Origin: Ceriagrion tenellum
Lineage: Eukaryota; Arthropoda; Insecta; Odonata; Coenagrionidae
Length of the DNA stretch: 64,000 bases
Direction of reading: 5' to 3'
Assembly: GCA_963169105.1 (NCBI GenBank)
Contig: OY720642.1
Span: 79,152,716-79,216,715 of the forward strand
Made by a program: the position numbers and the translations under genes. This document shows positions 52,722 to 63,397 of this stretch, one piece after another. Position 1 is the first letter of the stretch, and every line of letters begins with the position of its first letter. The notes under the pieces are model-generated. The model did no database searches, was not told the DNA's origin, and was given only the letters and a program-made list of their open reading frames with translations.

Positions 52722-54989
52722 CTTAGCCAAGTTTTGTTGAAATCAATATCTTATTTTACTCCTCATTCATATATATCAGTTTTGTTTCGGTATGCTAAAA
52801 ACACGCCTAGAGGAAAGCGAGAGAGGAATTAGACTGGCGCAGTCTAGTAGGTAGTCCGCGGTGGCCTATCACGCAGCACTGTGTCACGAAATCGATTTCC
52901 AGGAAAAAAATTGAAGATTTTCCCACTACTACAAGAAGATTCTTCCAATAAAACTAGCCGGTTTAAGGTTTAAAACACGGTTTAAGCAACATGCATACAA
53001 ATAATAATTTCACAAAGCACTTGGTATTCTAATACTGGGTTGTAAATCAATAAGTTTCCATCATATCACATTCCACCAAATTCGCCCTTTTATTTCATTA
53101 TATGTGGAAACGCGAAATACGTGAAGGACTCTCAAACTGTATTTATCATTATCCCAGTATTTTCGCGTTTCATGTTTACAATAGTTGTTCAATTCAATTA
53201 AAATACCACCATTTACGTGAAAATTAATCAAAAAATGAAACACAAGCGGCTGAAAAAGGGGTCAATTACTCTTCATAAGTTAGAAAGGGATTAGATATTT
53301 GCTGGCATTTCTTCAATCACTAAAACACATTAAAATGTTAACATGAAATATATATGAGTCAATAGAATGCTAAATTATATTCTTTTTCCATATAAATGCA
53401 ATAAAAGAGTAAGTTAAACTTCATTTAAGAAGAAGAATGCCAAAACCCTTGCTTTTTATAAAGCCAAGGACACAACGTGTTTATCGTGATGACAACGCGA
53501 TGACGTGGGCCGTGAATCAGAACTTGTATAATTACGGTGGGGGCTCAAAATTTAACTTCACTTTTCACAACTTCCATGACTGCACACCAAATATAACTAT
53601 TGTAATGTTTATGGGACAGCAAAGGTAGGAAATATCTCTTCCTTGAAAAACTGTGGCTTAAAGAAGAATTTATAACCTAGGAAATTACAATTTACTCTAC
53701 TATCCTTTAGTTGGTCCGAAGGAAATGCTTCTCCCTCCTTTGCTTATCAAGTAATGACTGATAAAGAATTTTGATAAAACGCTGAGAAAATATGAAAGTG
53801 GTTGTTAGTACCAAGTGGAAATATTTTAACAGCATATAGTGAAGAGCTACGTCTAAAGGAAAGCATTTTTAATGGACCTGAAAACAGGATGATAACCCTA
53901 GGCCCTGAATTTCAAAATATAATAAATAATGGGATGCTGAAAGCAGAAAAGCTTAAGAGAGGTGAGGAACAACTTTTATTTGTTGCCATACTGCCACTTA
54001 AAATGCAATAGGGTGCCAAATCTCGTTAAAAATCCACTTCCTGCATTAGCTTACAGACGCATTTCCTCAAAATCGTGGGGCGGGAGGAGATAGTCCGGGG
54101 GAAAGATTTTATGAAGGCATAAGTGTTAGTCAATATAGATACTAAGGTTCTGGTAAACTTTAACAATGGGAAACTTCTGCCGAGGCTTTAATAAAGAAGA
54201 TTCAATTCCGCACAAAAGATAAAAATTGACAAAAGATAATAATTTTCGCGGTAAAGACGGTTTTTAGTTGGTATCTTTGAGTACATTTTACAGATTTCCG
54301 TTAGAAAAAAGTTTAAAAACCACTTACTTTACCCCCATTATTTGGTTCATTACCAACATTCTTTTCCATAAAATCACAGTTGCTTGTGTATCTTTAGCTG
54401 GAAAATAGTTCGCGGATTCAGTAGCTACCGATGCCTAAACTTATGGATAGTGAAGAGTAACGCAGTTTTCGAACCTTATTGGCTGAAGAAAGATTAGAAT
54501 AAATTGTACATATAATTGAGCCAAAGATTTTAATACCATCAATTAAAGTCAGCTTTCTATGAGAATAAACATTAGAAAGCAGTATCAATTAATTCGGGTT
54601 TCACTTCTGCAGAGAGGAAAATTTTTGTCAATATTCAAAATAAATACATTAGCATTGAAGGGTTTATGCAGTTTTTTTTATCACTACTGCAATATTATAT
54701 TGCATTATCAACTACATATGCCACTTTGAGGAAAAAGCAAACACCCTTTGATTTAGAATTAAAGACACAATGAAATTCTCAAGATCAATGAAATGTACAA
54801 ATTAAATAACTGGTCTTTGTGGATCAAAATCAGTGGTACAATATTTCATCAGGTAGCAATAAAACTGCAAAATTTGATTTAAAAAAATGTATTGATTTAT
54901 TAAACAAATTGAGTAATACCAAAACTCTCAAAGGATTAAACAAGCATTACGAAGCTCTGCTTAGGCTATTTTGCCTTTGAAATTTACTT
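52722..54989. other. No recognisable gene
   Basis: AT-rich. ORFs at 53437 and 53802 (63 and 69 residues) are unrecognised. If the surrounding interval is one transposon, upstream or downstream exons of its gene could be hidden here. Confidence 0.35.
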
Positions 54990-55449
54990 TTATAATATCA
55001 TTGTACGTAACAAATCCAGTTTTTTATAAATGTTTTGTATAAAAACTTTAATTTTTAACCACGTTTTGTCTTTAAGTACCTCTGGATACTTTTCCTTAAG
55101 GTTATCACACTCTCTTTTTCGGGGGTATTTTGTTTTGTATGTTTTTCTTAAAATATGATGCTACAATATGTTTTTGCTCCCATCCATGGGGGAGTATCCT
55201 TTTAGTTTTTTTCGAAGTGCAAGGGGAAACATTAGGTGATCTGGTTTCATTCCCATTTTCTAGCTCGAAACTTGAGAATGAATCGCCGATAACATTGCTT
55301 ATATTCCTATCATCCTCATCATCTTTTTCACCTCCATCATCTTCAATAGGGATCTTATCATTTAAATTGATGTCTATTTCGTCGAGGGCCATGTCTTTGA
55401 GATTGGAAGTGTCTCCATATCGGGTTACCGCTGCTATCGCATTACTCAT
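54990..55449 (-). pseudogene. Frameshifted fragment of an uncharacterised metazoan protein family
   Basis: The minus-strand frame opens at ATG 55449. It gives an acidic stretch (EDDGGEKDDEDD) and then HGWEQKHIVASYFKKNI and IPPKK, before hitting TGA near 55107. One base away the homologous frame continues without a stop as CDNLKEKYPEVLKDKTW, then LKIKVFIQNIYKK, ending at TAA 54990-54992. From memory, a W..E...V..YF...I ... P.K.EC ... L..R.W..IK.FV.N.Y pattern is common at the C-terminus of a large family of unnamed animal proteins that behave like mobile or recently duplicated genes. A single-base indel at about 55110-55120 breaks it here. Function is unknown; the basic tail suggests nucleic-acid binding. 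Only the last exon is visible. Confidence 0.55.
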
Positions 55450-55724
55450 GGAGTTAGTTCTCGTATAAAATGAAATGAAATCTCACTCCACTTATAGAGA
55501 CGCGGATTATATTACCATGAGAGCGAACGGTCAGTTTACCCTTCAATGTCTCATTATTTTATATTATCCTTCGGCAGGGAAAAGTTCAAATTTCGTATTC
55601 CCACGTGTATCGAATTACTTTTTCGTGGCTGTTTTCGATACAAATGACTCAAGGTTCACACCAAGAGGACTACATACGGAAGGCCCCAGTTTGTCCCGTA
55701 GAAGCTTGATTTATATTGCCAGGC
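55407..55724 (+). repeat. ~317-bp tandem duplication, unit 1
   Basis: The unit begins AAGTGTCTCCATATCGGG and is followed directly by a second copy starting at 55725. The two are roughly 85-88% identical with a few small indels. Unit 1 includes the first codons of the broken gene at 54990-55449 (minus), so the duplication copied the start of that fragment. Confidence 0.9.
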
Positions 55725-56040
55725 AAGTGTCTCCATATCGGGTTTCATGGCTATCGCATTACTCATGGAGTCAGTTCTCGTATTACATGAAGTGAGATCT
55801 CACTCCACTTATAGAGACGCGAATTATTTTACCATGAGAGCGAGCGGTCAGTTTACCCTTCAACGCTTCATTATTATTTTTTTAGTGGCCTTCGAAGGGA
55901 AACGTTTAAATTTCGTGTCCCACGTCTATTGCATTACTTTTTCGTGGCTGTTTTCGATAAAAATGACTCGAGATTCACACCAAGAGGACTACATACAGGA
56001 GGCCCCAATTCGTCTCGTAGAAGCTTGATTTATGTTGCCA
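55725..56040 (+). repeat. ~317-bp tandem duplication, unit 2
   Basis: Second unit, ending in AAGCTTGATTTATGTTGCCA where unit 1 has AAGCTTGATTTATATTGCCA. The minus strand repeats the coding-like string SMSNAIA found in unit 1, then diverges. Confidence 0.9.
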
Positions 56041-56387
56041 ATTTGGGCATATTTTAATTGTTTTTTTTATATTTCTGCAGTGGGGCGATGAGTGCAAAGC
56101 GATACATTTATTTTCAAATTATAAAACAGGGTATTTGGACTCGCAAGGAAGGGCTTTGAAAATTTATGAATTCGATAGATTATATCATCATGAATGTAAA
56201 TTTTGGTTAACAGCCCTTTTCAATGTGCATTGGGTGACAGCAGATCTAGCGGTCGACTGGAGGATATTTAAATATTCGTCATTCACCCCCTCATTACCCC
56301 CCGAGAGATACCATGCGGTACTGACGTTGACGAGAACGGAAAAAAATTTTCTGGAAAATGATTCTAAAAAAAAGTATCTAACAATTT
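56041..56387. other. No recognisable gene
   Basis: Contains part of a 104-residue plus-strand ORF (56135-56449) that runs into the next element; it is unrecognised. Confidence 0.35.
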
Positions 56388-56823
56388 CCCTGGCGGATAT
56401 GAAGGAGGCTGATGACGCTGCTGGAGTGCGTTTTCAGGTGTTCTTTTAACGTTCCTGTGCGTTCTTTGGCGTTTTCATAGCGTTTGTCGGTGTTCAACCA
56501 CGTTAATCTGTGTTTCCCTCACTGTTCTCATGCGTTCGTAAACGCTGTTCCGACGACCTAGGTCTGAAACGCTCGGAGAACGCCTTCTGAGAGTGTTTGC
56601 CTTTCTGTTCTGGAACACTCAAGAACGCTATCTGACTGGGCTGTTTTGGAACACATGAACGCCCGAGAAAACGCCTACTGAGAGTGTTTGCATTTATGTT
56701 CTGGAACACTCAAGAACGCTGTCCGACTGAGGTCTTATGGAACGCAGATGAACGCTGCCGAGAATGTTTTGAAACATGTTCGAACGCTCCAAAAGCCATG
56801 ACACAGTATTACCATTTTGATTG

Positions 56824-56878
56824 CAAATCCATTGTGAGAATAACTACAACTCCACTAACAAATCCATTGTGAGAATAA
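56824..56878 (+). repeat. Exact 20-bp direct repeat
   Basis: CAAATCCATTGTGAGAATAA occurs at 56824-56843 and 56859-56878, in the spacer between the two AACGCT-rich arrays. Confidence 0.85.
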
Positions 56879-56984
56879 GATTCTAAGAAATAACAAAGCG
56901 CACCCAATCCTCAAACATCAATATCTAATAGACATCTAATGGATATATTTTAGCGGTCCACCTTCATCTATGAATTTATTGAAA

Positions 56985-57075
56985 ACACAGCCGTTTTCTT
57001 TCCGGTAGTCTGCGTTTTCTTTACGGTTAACTGCGTGAAAGGTCGTAAGTTCGAATCCCCTAGCCAGTAAGAATT
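56985..57075 (+). mobile_element. Possible tRNA-derived SINE relic or tRNA pseudogene
   Basis: GTTCGAATCCC at 57049-57059 is a near-perfect polymerase III B box, preceded by GGTCGTAA as in many tRNA T-arms. An A-box-like segment (CCGGTAGTCTGCG) lies about 48 bp upstream. The acceptor stem and anticodon arm do not pair convincingly, so it is not a working tRNA gene. It sits in the middle of the 1.1-kb DNA element and would be a nested insertion. Confidence 0.35.
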
Positions 57076-57489
57076 TATTCGATGTATATGCTCACTGTTA
57101 TACGAAGTAATAAAATAATAAATTCAAAGGTCTTTAAGGGCACGAAGTTTTTTTTTAAATATTTTTATTATGGCAAATTCCCAAATTTCTAGATGAGTGC
57201 CTAACGTTCATATTACATTATGTTGACGAATGCTCTCAACACCCTAGACAGGATTTTCTGAAATGCACGTAAGCGCTCTGAAACGCTGAAGATTGTGACT
57301 CACAGGGCGTTCACGAACACTCGAGAACGTTGCTAAACGCTTTGTAGAGTGTTTGAAAACACTCCAAGGCGTTCACATTTACGCTCGAGAATACACTGGG
57401 ATGGTGTTCTTAGCGCGTTCTTCGCAATTTATGAACACCTCCGTGGTTCGTTCCTAAACGCTCAGAATACGCTCTCATTTTCGCCAGGG

Positions 57490-58312
57490 TTAGTACATAC
57501 AATTACTTTCAAATTCGGTTTTTCAAAGTGTTTGCCTCATAATAGAAAAATAGAATTATGTACGGAAAAATCATATTTAAACGAGCAGCAAATGTTGAAA
57601 TAATAATCCATTCGCTGATAAAAAGTTTCCGCACCCATTCTTTCCATATCGCTTGAAATATTGATAAAAACTAAATATTTGTTTCATCTAAGAAAGACTA
57701 CCATCGTTCATTACATTAATTGTTGACTAAAAACGAAGTATTCGCATTTAACTAGTCGAGAAAAATCTGCGAGTGGTTACAAGTACAAGTTTGAGAGCAA
57801 GGGTACTGTATTATACTTTTTGTCGAAAGTAGAGGTATTTTAAAGAAAGAATTAGTCGTATTCTAGCATTATTCTTGAATTTCCGCACAAAGTATTAAAA
57901 TAAAAAAGGTGGTTTTCCAGATACACAATCCATTGTTTTTCTACTTAATCACCTGAAAGAGTTATTCTTGCGCCAACCTGTTGCCGTCCCATGATAACAA
58001 TAATTTTGTTATTGAAATTACCGTTGCGCAAGTCAACTTAATTGGCTTTGGACCAAGTAAAAACTGGAGCGGTAGCGCCGGATGACGAGAACTCCGCTAC
58101 CACGCACTCCTCCGAGGTATCAAAACTCGAAAGAGTCTTGGGTGAGAGAATTGCAGAAAGCCGCGAGGCAGAGCGATGTTGCCAAACCGAGGACGCCACT
58201 TGCTGCGCAGAGTGAACGGAGATAACCACGACCAAGTTATACGCCGCAGTCAGCGCCACTCGGCCCGGAATTATGCTGAACTAACAATATACGAAATTTG
58301 CACATACTGCCA
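57490..58312. other. No recognisable gene
   Basis: AT-rich, with a GC-richer patch at 58060-58270 that is open on the minus strand for 73 residues but shows no known motif. Confidence 0.35.
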
Positions 58313-58485
58313 ACAATTTGGCGTCCATACTATTTTTCGGAAATGGGGTCTACATGATGTAAATAGTCGATTCCAGTGATTTTTACACGTTTGTAATCCG
58401 GCGTCCGGTATACGGCAGCCAAATTACACTCGGACGCCAGATCAAATGCAACTTGCTCATTAACGGGTGCCAAAATGATAGCAGG

Positions 58486-58488
<3 letters not shown>
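58313..58488. repeat. Right subterminal array related to the TCATTTTGGCRTCC motif
   Basis: Plus-strand ACAATTTGGCGTCC lies at 58313-58326. GGCGTCC occurs again near 58400. Minus-strand versions include TCATTTTGGCACCC (58478-58465) and GATCTGGCGTCC (near 58443-58432), with a weaker AATTTGGCTGCC near 58425-58414. Orientation is mixed, unlike the left array. Confidence 0.6.

Positions 58489-58532
<44 letters not shown>
58489..58532. repeat. (TA)22 microsatellite
   Basis: Twenty-two uninterrupted TA units, joined to the inverted copy of the 19-bp sequence found beside the (TA)40 array at 51925. Confidence 0.98.
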
Positions 58533-58535
<3 letters not shown>

Positions 58536-59848
58536 TAAATACATCTGATCTCAGTTTCTCCTCCTGTTAGAGGAAATTTAATATTTTATGTTAATCTAAA
58601 GTATAAATATGCTTTTTTTGAAAAGCTTATGGGAGAATATAACTACATTATTATTTAAAACAACGTTATTATTCAATGAATTTAATGGTACTAAATGCAA
58701 ACTAAATTAATGAAAATAGTTTTTCTTCCGGTAACAATGATTTTTACTTTTTGTAATCGGCCTCGTCCCTCTCCAACCAAAAACCTCCCGTCTGCATCCG
58801 GATGGGAATATAATGTCCTTTGACGTCATAGGAAAACCAGTCTGAAAGCTTGATGTGGGTGATTATCTAATGCTTTGGCAATTGTTTTAGAGTTGAGTCC
58901 GAAACAAAGATTACGATACGGGAGGTAAAGTGAAATAATTCACCAGCTCTCGCGAAAATCATCAGCTTCCAGATAAATCGGACGTGGAGGTAAAAATCGC
59001 TACCTTTCGTATTGGCCAAACCTCAGTGTTTTTCCTCCGTATCTTCCTAGTTTTTTATTATAGATTGCTCAAAGAAGCGATCAAGCCGATGGGTTCCTGA
59101 GCATTTTCTGCTAGAAGTTACTCTTGGCGATAAATGCGTTTAAGATGTATGGAATGCTCCTCAGGCGGTTGAGTAAAAACTCGTCGGGATGGAAGCGAGA
59201 AAAACGTTCTCAGCTAACAGGCATGTCAGAGGAGCGGTTTGTAGGCCTATTTATTTATAGATGCTCTAGGAGGGGAGTCGAATCTTGAATGAGTGGAGGA
59301 ATCGATGATCGCGGATTCATGAGTAGTCCGTTAGAATGAGCGTATAGGGAAGGGATAGGCTTAAAAATAACGTAAAGGTGTAATTTTCCTTACCTCTCCC
59401 TCCATTCTGAGAAGAGATTGCCCTGAAAATCTCTGATACATGTTAACTTCTAGTTTCAGCGCAATGGGAGGAACTACAGATCTCATTGGTTTTTATGGTT
59501 ACTTTAAAATAGACATCATTGGCAAGCGTTAACAAATTCTAGAAATAACTTTTTTAATTTCGTTAGGCTGTTCTGTGGAACGATTACGATATTTATGGTT
59601 ACTTGATGATTTATGTTCCTTGAGTTATAGCTAAATTACTTAACTTTGGCGACTACGTTAGCCTTTTACCATGGTCCAATTTTATGATGCAAGGAATTCT
59701 TGAACTCGACATCTGTGTTCCTCTTTGAAGTTCCTCATTTGAATGCCTCTTCTTGAATCTTGTTGTGTCCTTAAAAAAGGAACAACAATTTTCCGGAATA
59801 TGTTTCTTCAATTTATGAAATATGTGCAAGATGAAACATATGGTAGCA
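58533..59848. other. No recognisable gene
   Basis: AT-rich sequence between the right (TA)n array and the transposon at 59855. Only short ORFs (66 residues at 59653, minus) without recognisable motif. Confidence 0.4.
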
Positions 59849-59854
59849 GGCACA
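59849..59854. other. Target-site duplication, left copy
   Basis: GGCACA immediately precedes the left terminal inverted repeat and is repeated exactly at 63814-63819 after the right one. This sets the outer ends of the transposon as TTAGGGTG and its complement. Confidence 0.92.
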
Positions 59855-60270
59855 TTAGGGTGTTGCTTATTTTTTATTTTTTCTCGGATTTTTGATTTCT
59901 ACCTCTTAAAATATGCTATGGGGTGTAGAATGGATATCCTAAAAATTTCAGCCCGATTGCTAAACATTTAGAGGTCGCTCAAAGAGCATAAATGCAATAA
60001 CATTCAATTTTCCCGATTTGAGAAAATAACATCAAATTAAGGGGTAACGCACAATTTTACAGCCCTTTCGGGTCGAATTCGCTCCATTTTTACGACCGCT
60101 CAACAGTTTTCCAGGAATAAAATACTTTTCTACGATCTACAGCCGCGCGTCACACCCCTAACGGCGAGCTGGTTGCTCGCAGGCCGCATTCGCGGTCAGC
60201 TGATAGGTCCTGCGCCCCTCATTGCCTTACGCCCCCCTGCGCCTCCCCTAACGAGAGCCGGCGGAAGGAG
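59855..60270 (+). repeat. Left terminal inverted repeat, 416 bp
   Basis: Reverse complement of 63398-63813 with two substitutions and no indels. The outer half is AT-rich; the inner ~150 bp is GC-rich, with CCCCTAACGGCGAGCTGG and CCCCTAACGAGAGCCGG, so a CCCCTAACG string recurs. One mismatch lies in the GGCGAGC/GGGGAGC string, the other in GAGGTCGC/GAGGTTGC. Confidence 0.97.
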
Positions 60271-60519
60271 TCGAATACCTTGGTGAAATTTTCACACCGC
60301 TAATGAGTCACACGAAGTTACAATCATTACAAGACTGACGTATAGCTCTAATCTATAAATGGGTTTACGCTTTTGTCGTAAAGAGGAGGAAAAATTACAT
60401 TTTTTGCTGTTAAGTTAGTGAAATAGACAACATCGATTCACAGAAAAACTTCCTTACTTTAATGCTGTCACAAAGTCGTAAATAAAGCAGTACAATATAT
60501 TAAGAACACTTATTTATTA
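60271..60519. other. Transposon interior downstream of the transposase gene
   Basis: About 250 bp between the left inverted repeat and the stop codon; AT-rich and non-coding. It holds the 3' end of the transcript and further AATAAA-like strings. Confidence 0.6.
60513..60518 (-). terminator. Candidate polyadenylation signal of the transposase gene
   Basis: AATAAA on the minus strand begins two bases after the stop codon (60522-60520). Such compact 3' ends are common in transposons. Other weak candidates lie further downstream. Confidence 0.5.
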
Positions 60520-63183
60520 TCACAAATCCAAACGACATTGCTCTTTAACGATGGACTTCCGCGAGTCTTTTATAGCCCTTTGGAAGTGAGCAGCACCAAG
60601 GAGTAAATGCTGGAAACTATCTTCTTTGTATGTAATAGTCTTGTTGAAATTCTCCATCAACTTGATAACTCGTTCAGCATGATCATTGGTCACACGCAAA
60701 GTCTTCACTTTGTCTTGACTAATTCTGTAGTCGCTGTTCTTGTGCCATGTCACAGGATCCTCTTCCAAAAAATCTACTGGAATACTAAGTATTTGAAAGA
60801 ATGAGAAACTATTCGTTGTGACAAAATTTGCCAGCGCTAACCTCTTGGTAAATTTCAAATTCATGGGCAGTCGTTTAGAAGGATTTGGTACACCTTCTTC
60901 GTTTTTTAGGTTGTACACCATTTTCTTTTTCTCACATGGGCTGACACTATCGTGGAAAAATGAGTGTGCCGACAACTGTTCACTCAGATACCACAAGTGC
61001 CTGCTGAATTTCTTTAGGGCAATAGATGCTGTTGCACTGTCAAAGTTTCTATACTCTATCAACCTGGTTATTAGTTTCAAATCATTTTTTGGTGCCCCTG
61101 GAGCATCTGTGGCTGTGTACCATGAAAATATATATACTTTTAAAATGAAAACAGTCACAGCTAGTAGTCCGTTTCTTTCACTTTCTGATAAAATAAACTG
61201 ATTTCTAAAAATCCATATTTTTAATGAATATATTGCCTTAGCCATCCATCTAGCCCTATGGAATGCTCCGGGTGCTCTAAACTTCATGCCTTTGGGGGGA
61301 CGTCTTCTAAGTACGACAAGAGAAAGGTTTAAAAGTTCCAAATAGTCATCTCTAGGTTGACCAACCTGTGAATGCATTTGAAAAAAGGAATTAAGTATAT
61401 CTTACGCATGTATTAAAATGATAATGCAAGTGAATGTAAGTAGGTATAAGTATATATAGTCAGAGCTCATTATTACCTCTATTTTGTTGAGAGCAAAATC
61501 AACTATCTTGTTTGATGCATCCCCGCTAAAATACTTAGCAATATGCTCATCTGAAAGAGCTTGAACATTATGTTTGTCTATAACTGGCCACTCTTGTTGG
61601 AATCTTTTAAAGAGCGATATATCAGGCCCACCCACAGGTTTAAGGTTATGCTTAAACACTGCTTCCAGGATTATTTCTAAGACATGGTGGCGACAAGCAA
61701 GATACAAAACATCTTGCTGTAGTTTATCTTTTAAAAGAACTGCAGCACCATTCTTTGAACCTAATATATGATAAAAAAAGAAATTTTTAGGTTGAAAATT
61801 CCATAAAATATGATAAACTGAGAACCTAAGATATGAAAACATCTCGTTACCTGTATTTACGCTAGTAGTATCAAATGAAAATGCTTTAATTTTGTCCTCT
61901 AATCTCCACTCCACGACACAGTCGTAAACAATCTCAGCAGTTGCCCGCCCACTGGCAGGTTCGGTAAGTTTTGGAATCTGTAATGTTTTTTTTCTTTCAT
62001 CAATCGGTCATAAGATTTATTGAACCATTTAATGACGTAATATGCAAAATAATATTTAAATTACTTGATTCAACGAATGAGTAAAAATTACCTTTAGTAG
62101 TTGATCGCTAGTAACCCCTGTTACTACAACTGCAATGCGATCTACATTTCTTTTGCTGGTTAGATCGGGTACAATTTTTCCGTCCCAGTAGAGGGTTAGG
62201 CAGGGGTCTGGCTTAAACTTTTGTTTAATCGATAAAGCCCTCTTCTGACGTTGATTTGTCCTTTGTCGATGCACCGAGGAGTAGTTGACATTATAATCGT
62301 TAATGTTTTGCCCAGTGCTACTCATAGTAGCAGCAAGAACCTTTGACGCTCCTCTTGCGCTAATGCCCAAGGCATCACAGGTCAGTGCGATCTGGGGTGT
62401 TATGAGGTTTTTCCTACCTCTCTGCCTTTTACTTGACGACCCCGTTGGCTTATCATCAATAGAATCTGTTTCACGAACATCCTCACTACTTAAGAGAAGA
62501 ATATCGCCATTTCCTAAAAGAATATTGTATCATTAACAACAATGTCATTGCATAAAAAGGAAATCGATAGAGATTTAGTTTTACAAGGCCTATAACTTAC
62601 CTTCCTGTTTACTCTTTAACTCAGACTTCTTGCGATACTCGTCATATCTTCTCTTCCTCTCCTCTCGACGCGCCGACTTCGCTGCCTCCTCTCTCTCTAA
62701 GAGTGCTAACTTAAGATCTTTTGAAGCACTTATACTACCAGGACGTCCCGGTCGCCTCTGCATTTTCAAGAACACTTTGTCCTCATCATTTTGCATAACT
62801 TCTAGAGCATCTACGGTGGCAATATCAAACAACTGATCCAGTTTTTCTTTAAATTCCACTTCATTCTTTATTTGTCGCGTAGTACGTCGTCGAGAGTTTT
62901 TCTTGAGCTTTAACAGCTCCCCGTACAGTGCCTCTATTTTCTCAATACCACGTATTTCCTGGATAATTGGAATTCTCGACAAAACAGTCCAGAATGGGAC
63001 CACGGACCTCATCGTTATTCTCGCACTTGCACGCACTCCTTGTTTCAGGGTTATGTGGTGGTGATAGAACACCTGCAGCACTTCGCGAATCAAAGGCTGC
63101 TTATTTTTCGGGAAACAAGCGGCTACAGTTCCGGGGACACCGATTAGGAATACTTCACTAGACTTGCGCGTGGTAAACGACAT
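60520..63183 (-). CDS. Transposase-like protein, 753 residues, five exons
   Basis: Exons on the minus strand are 63183-62601, 62513-62092, 61977-61851, 61760-61477 and 61365-60520. Introns of 87, 114, 90 and 111 bp all begin GT and end AG, with pyrimidine-rich acceptors, and exon phases agree throughout (2,262 coding bases). The start is the ATG before SFTTRKSSEV; the frame begins 12 bases earlier, but at GTG. Exon 1 ends in a basic, coiled-coil-like segment (about residues 155-195). Candidate catalytic acids are D305 in LYWDGKIVPDL, D371 in FDTTSVNTG and E703 in NDHAERVIKL, with CRHH at 400-403 (CxxH) shortly after the second aspartate, as in several eukaryotic DDE/D transposases. About 330 residues separate D371 and E703, including KFRAPGAFHRARWMAKAIY, which I recall as conserved in many unnamed insect proteins. 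It would cut and join the element's ends in the nucleus. The catalytic assignment is inference. Confidence 0.85.
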
Positions 63184-63397
63184 CGTTTTTAGCACTAGCG
63201 TTTTGACTCCGAATATTTACTCTACACCATTCGAAATCCGACTGCGAACCGACACGCAAACTTGGGTACGAAGACGTACACATAGTTGTCTCTAAACATC
63301 ATTCTTAATGATTCCATCTATAATGGTTAATCGCAACGAAACAGTCTCCTGAATTTATAACAATGTAAAACAATGGAAGTTTGTAAGTAACTCCTCC
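63184..63397 (-). promoter_or_regulatory. 5' leader and promoter region of the transposase gene
   Basis: The 214 bp between the start codon and the right inverted repeat has no ORF. The promoter must lie here or in the inverted repeat. No clear TATA box or initiator could be singled out. Confidence 0.35.

Larger units (their letters stand above)
56388..57489. mobile_element. DNA element with AACGCT-rich subterminal arrays, 1.1 kb
   Basis: The left end reads CCCTGGCGGATATGA and the right end, read inward, CCCTGGCGAAAATGA (13 of 15 identical). Just inside each end is a block dense in AACGCT/GAACGC and its complement AGCGTT/GCGTTC: about 56440-56795 on the left and about 57226-57475 on the right, in both orientations. 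Short inverted ends plus dense subterminal hexamers recall CACTA-like and other elements whose transposase binds repeated subterminal sites. No transposase is encoded. The flanks share only TT, so no convincing target duplication was found. The superfamily is undetermined. Confidence 0.65.
52005..58488. mobile_element. Possible large composite element with inverted ends in a (TA)n target
   Basis: The left edge carries ATCCCGCTATCATTTTGCC at 52006-52024 directly after (TA)40. The right edge carries its reverse complement with two mismatches at 58469-58487, directly before (TA)22. Both edges hold arrays of a ~14-bp motif near TCATTTTGGCRTCC (six copies at the left within about 305 bp, at least three recognisable at the right). 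Inverted ends plus subterminal motif arrays are how several DNA transposon superfamilies place transposase sites, and (TA)n on both sides could be a split target. The interior holds a frameshifted gene fragment and younger insertions but no recognisable transposase. Alternatively these are two separate short elements that each favour (TA)n. Confidence 0.4.

Noticed and set aside
52500..52730. 76-residue minus-strand ORF covering the MITE
   Set aside because: It runs through both inverted ends and resembles no transposase; chance ORF.
57000..57075. A functional tRNA gene
   Set aside because: The B box is good, but the acceptor and anticodon stems do not pair; at most a SINE or pseudogene.
63184..63195. 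A start 12 bases upstream for the transposase (MLKT...)
   Set aside because: The codon there is GTG; the first ATG in frame is at 63183-63181 and is the likelier eukaryotic start.
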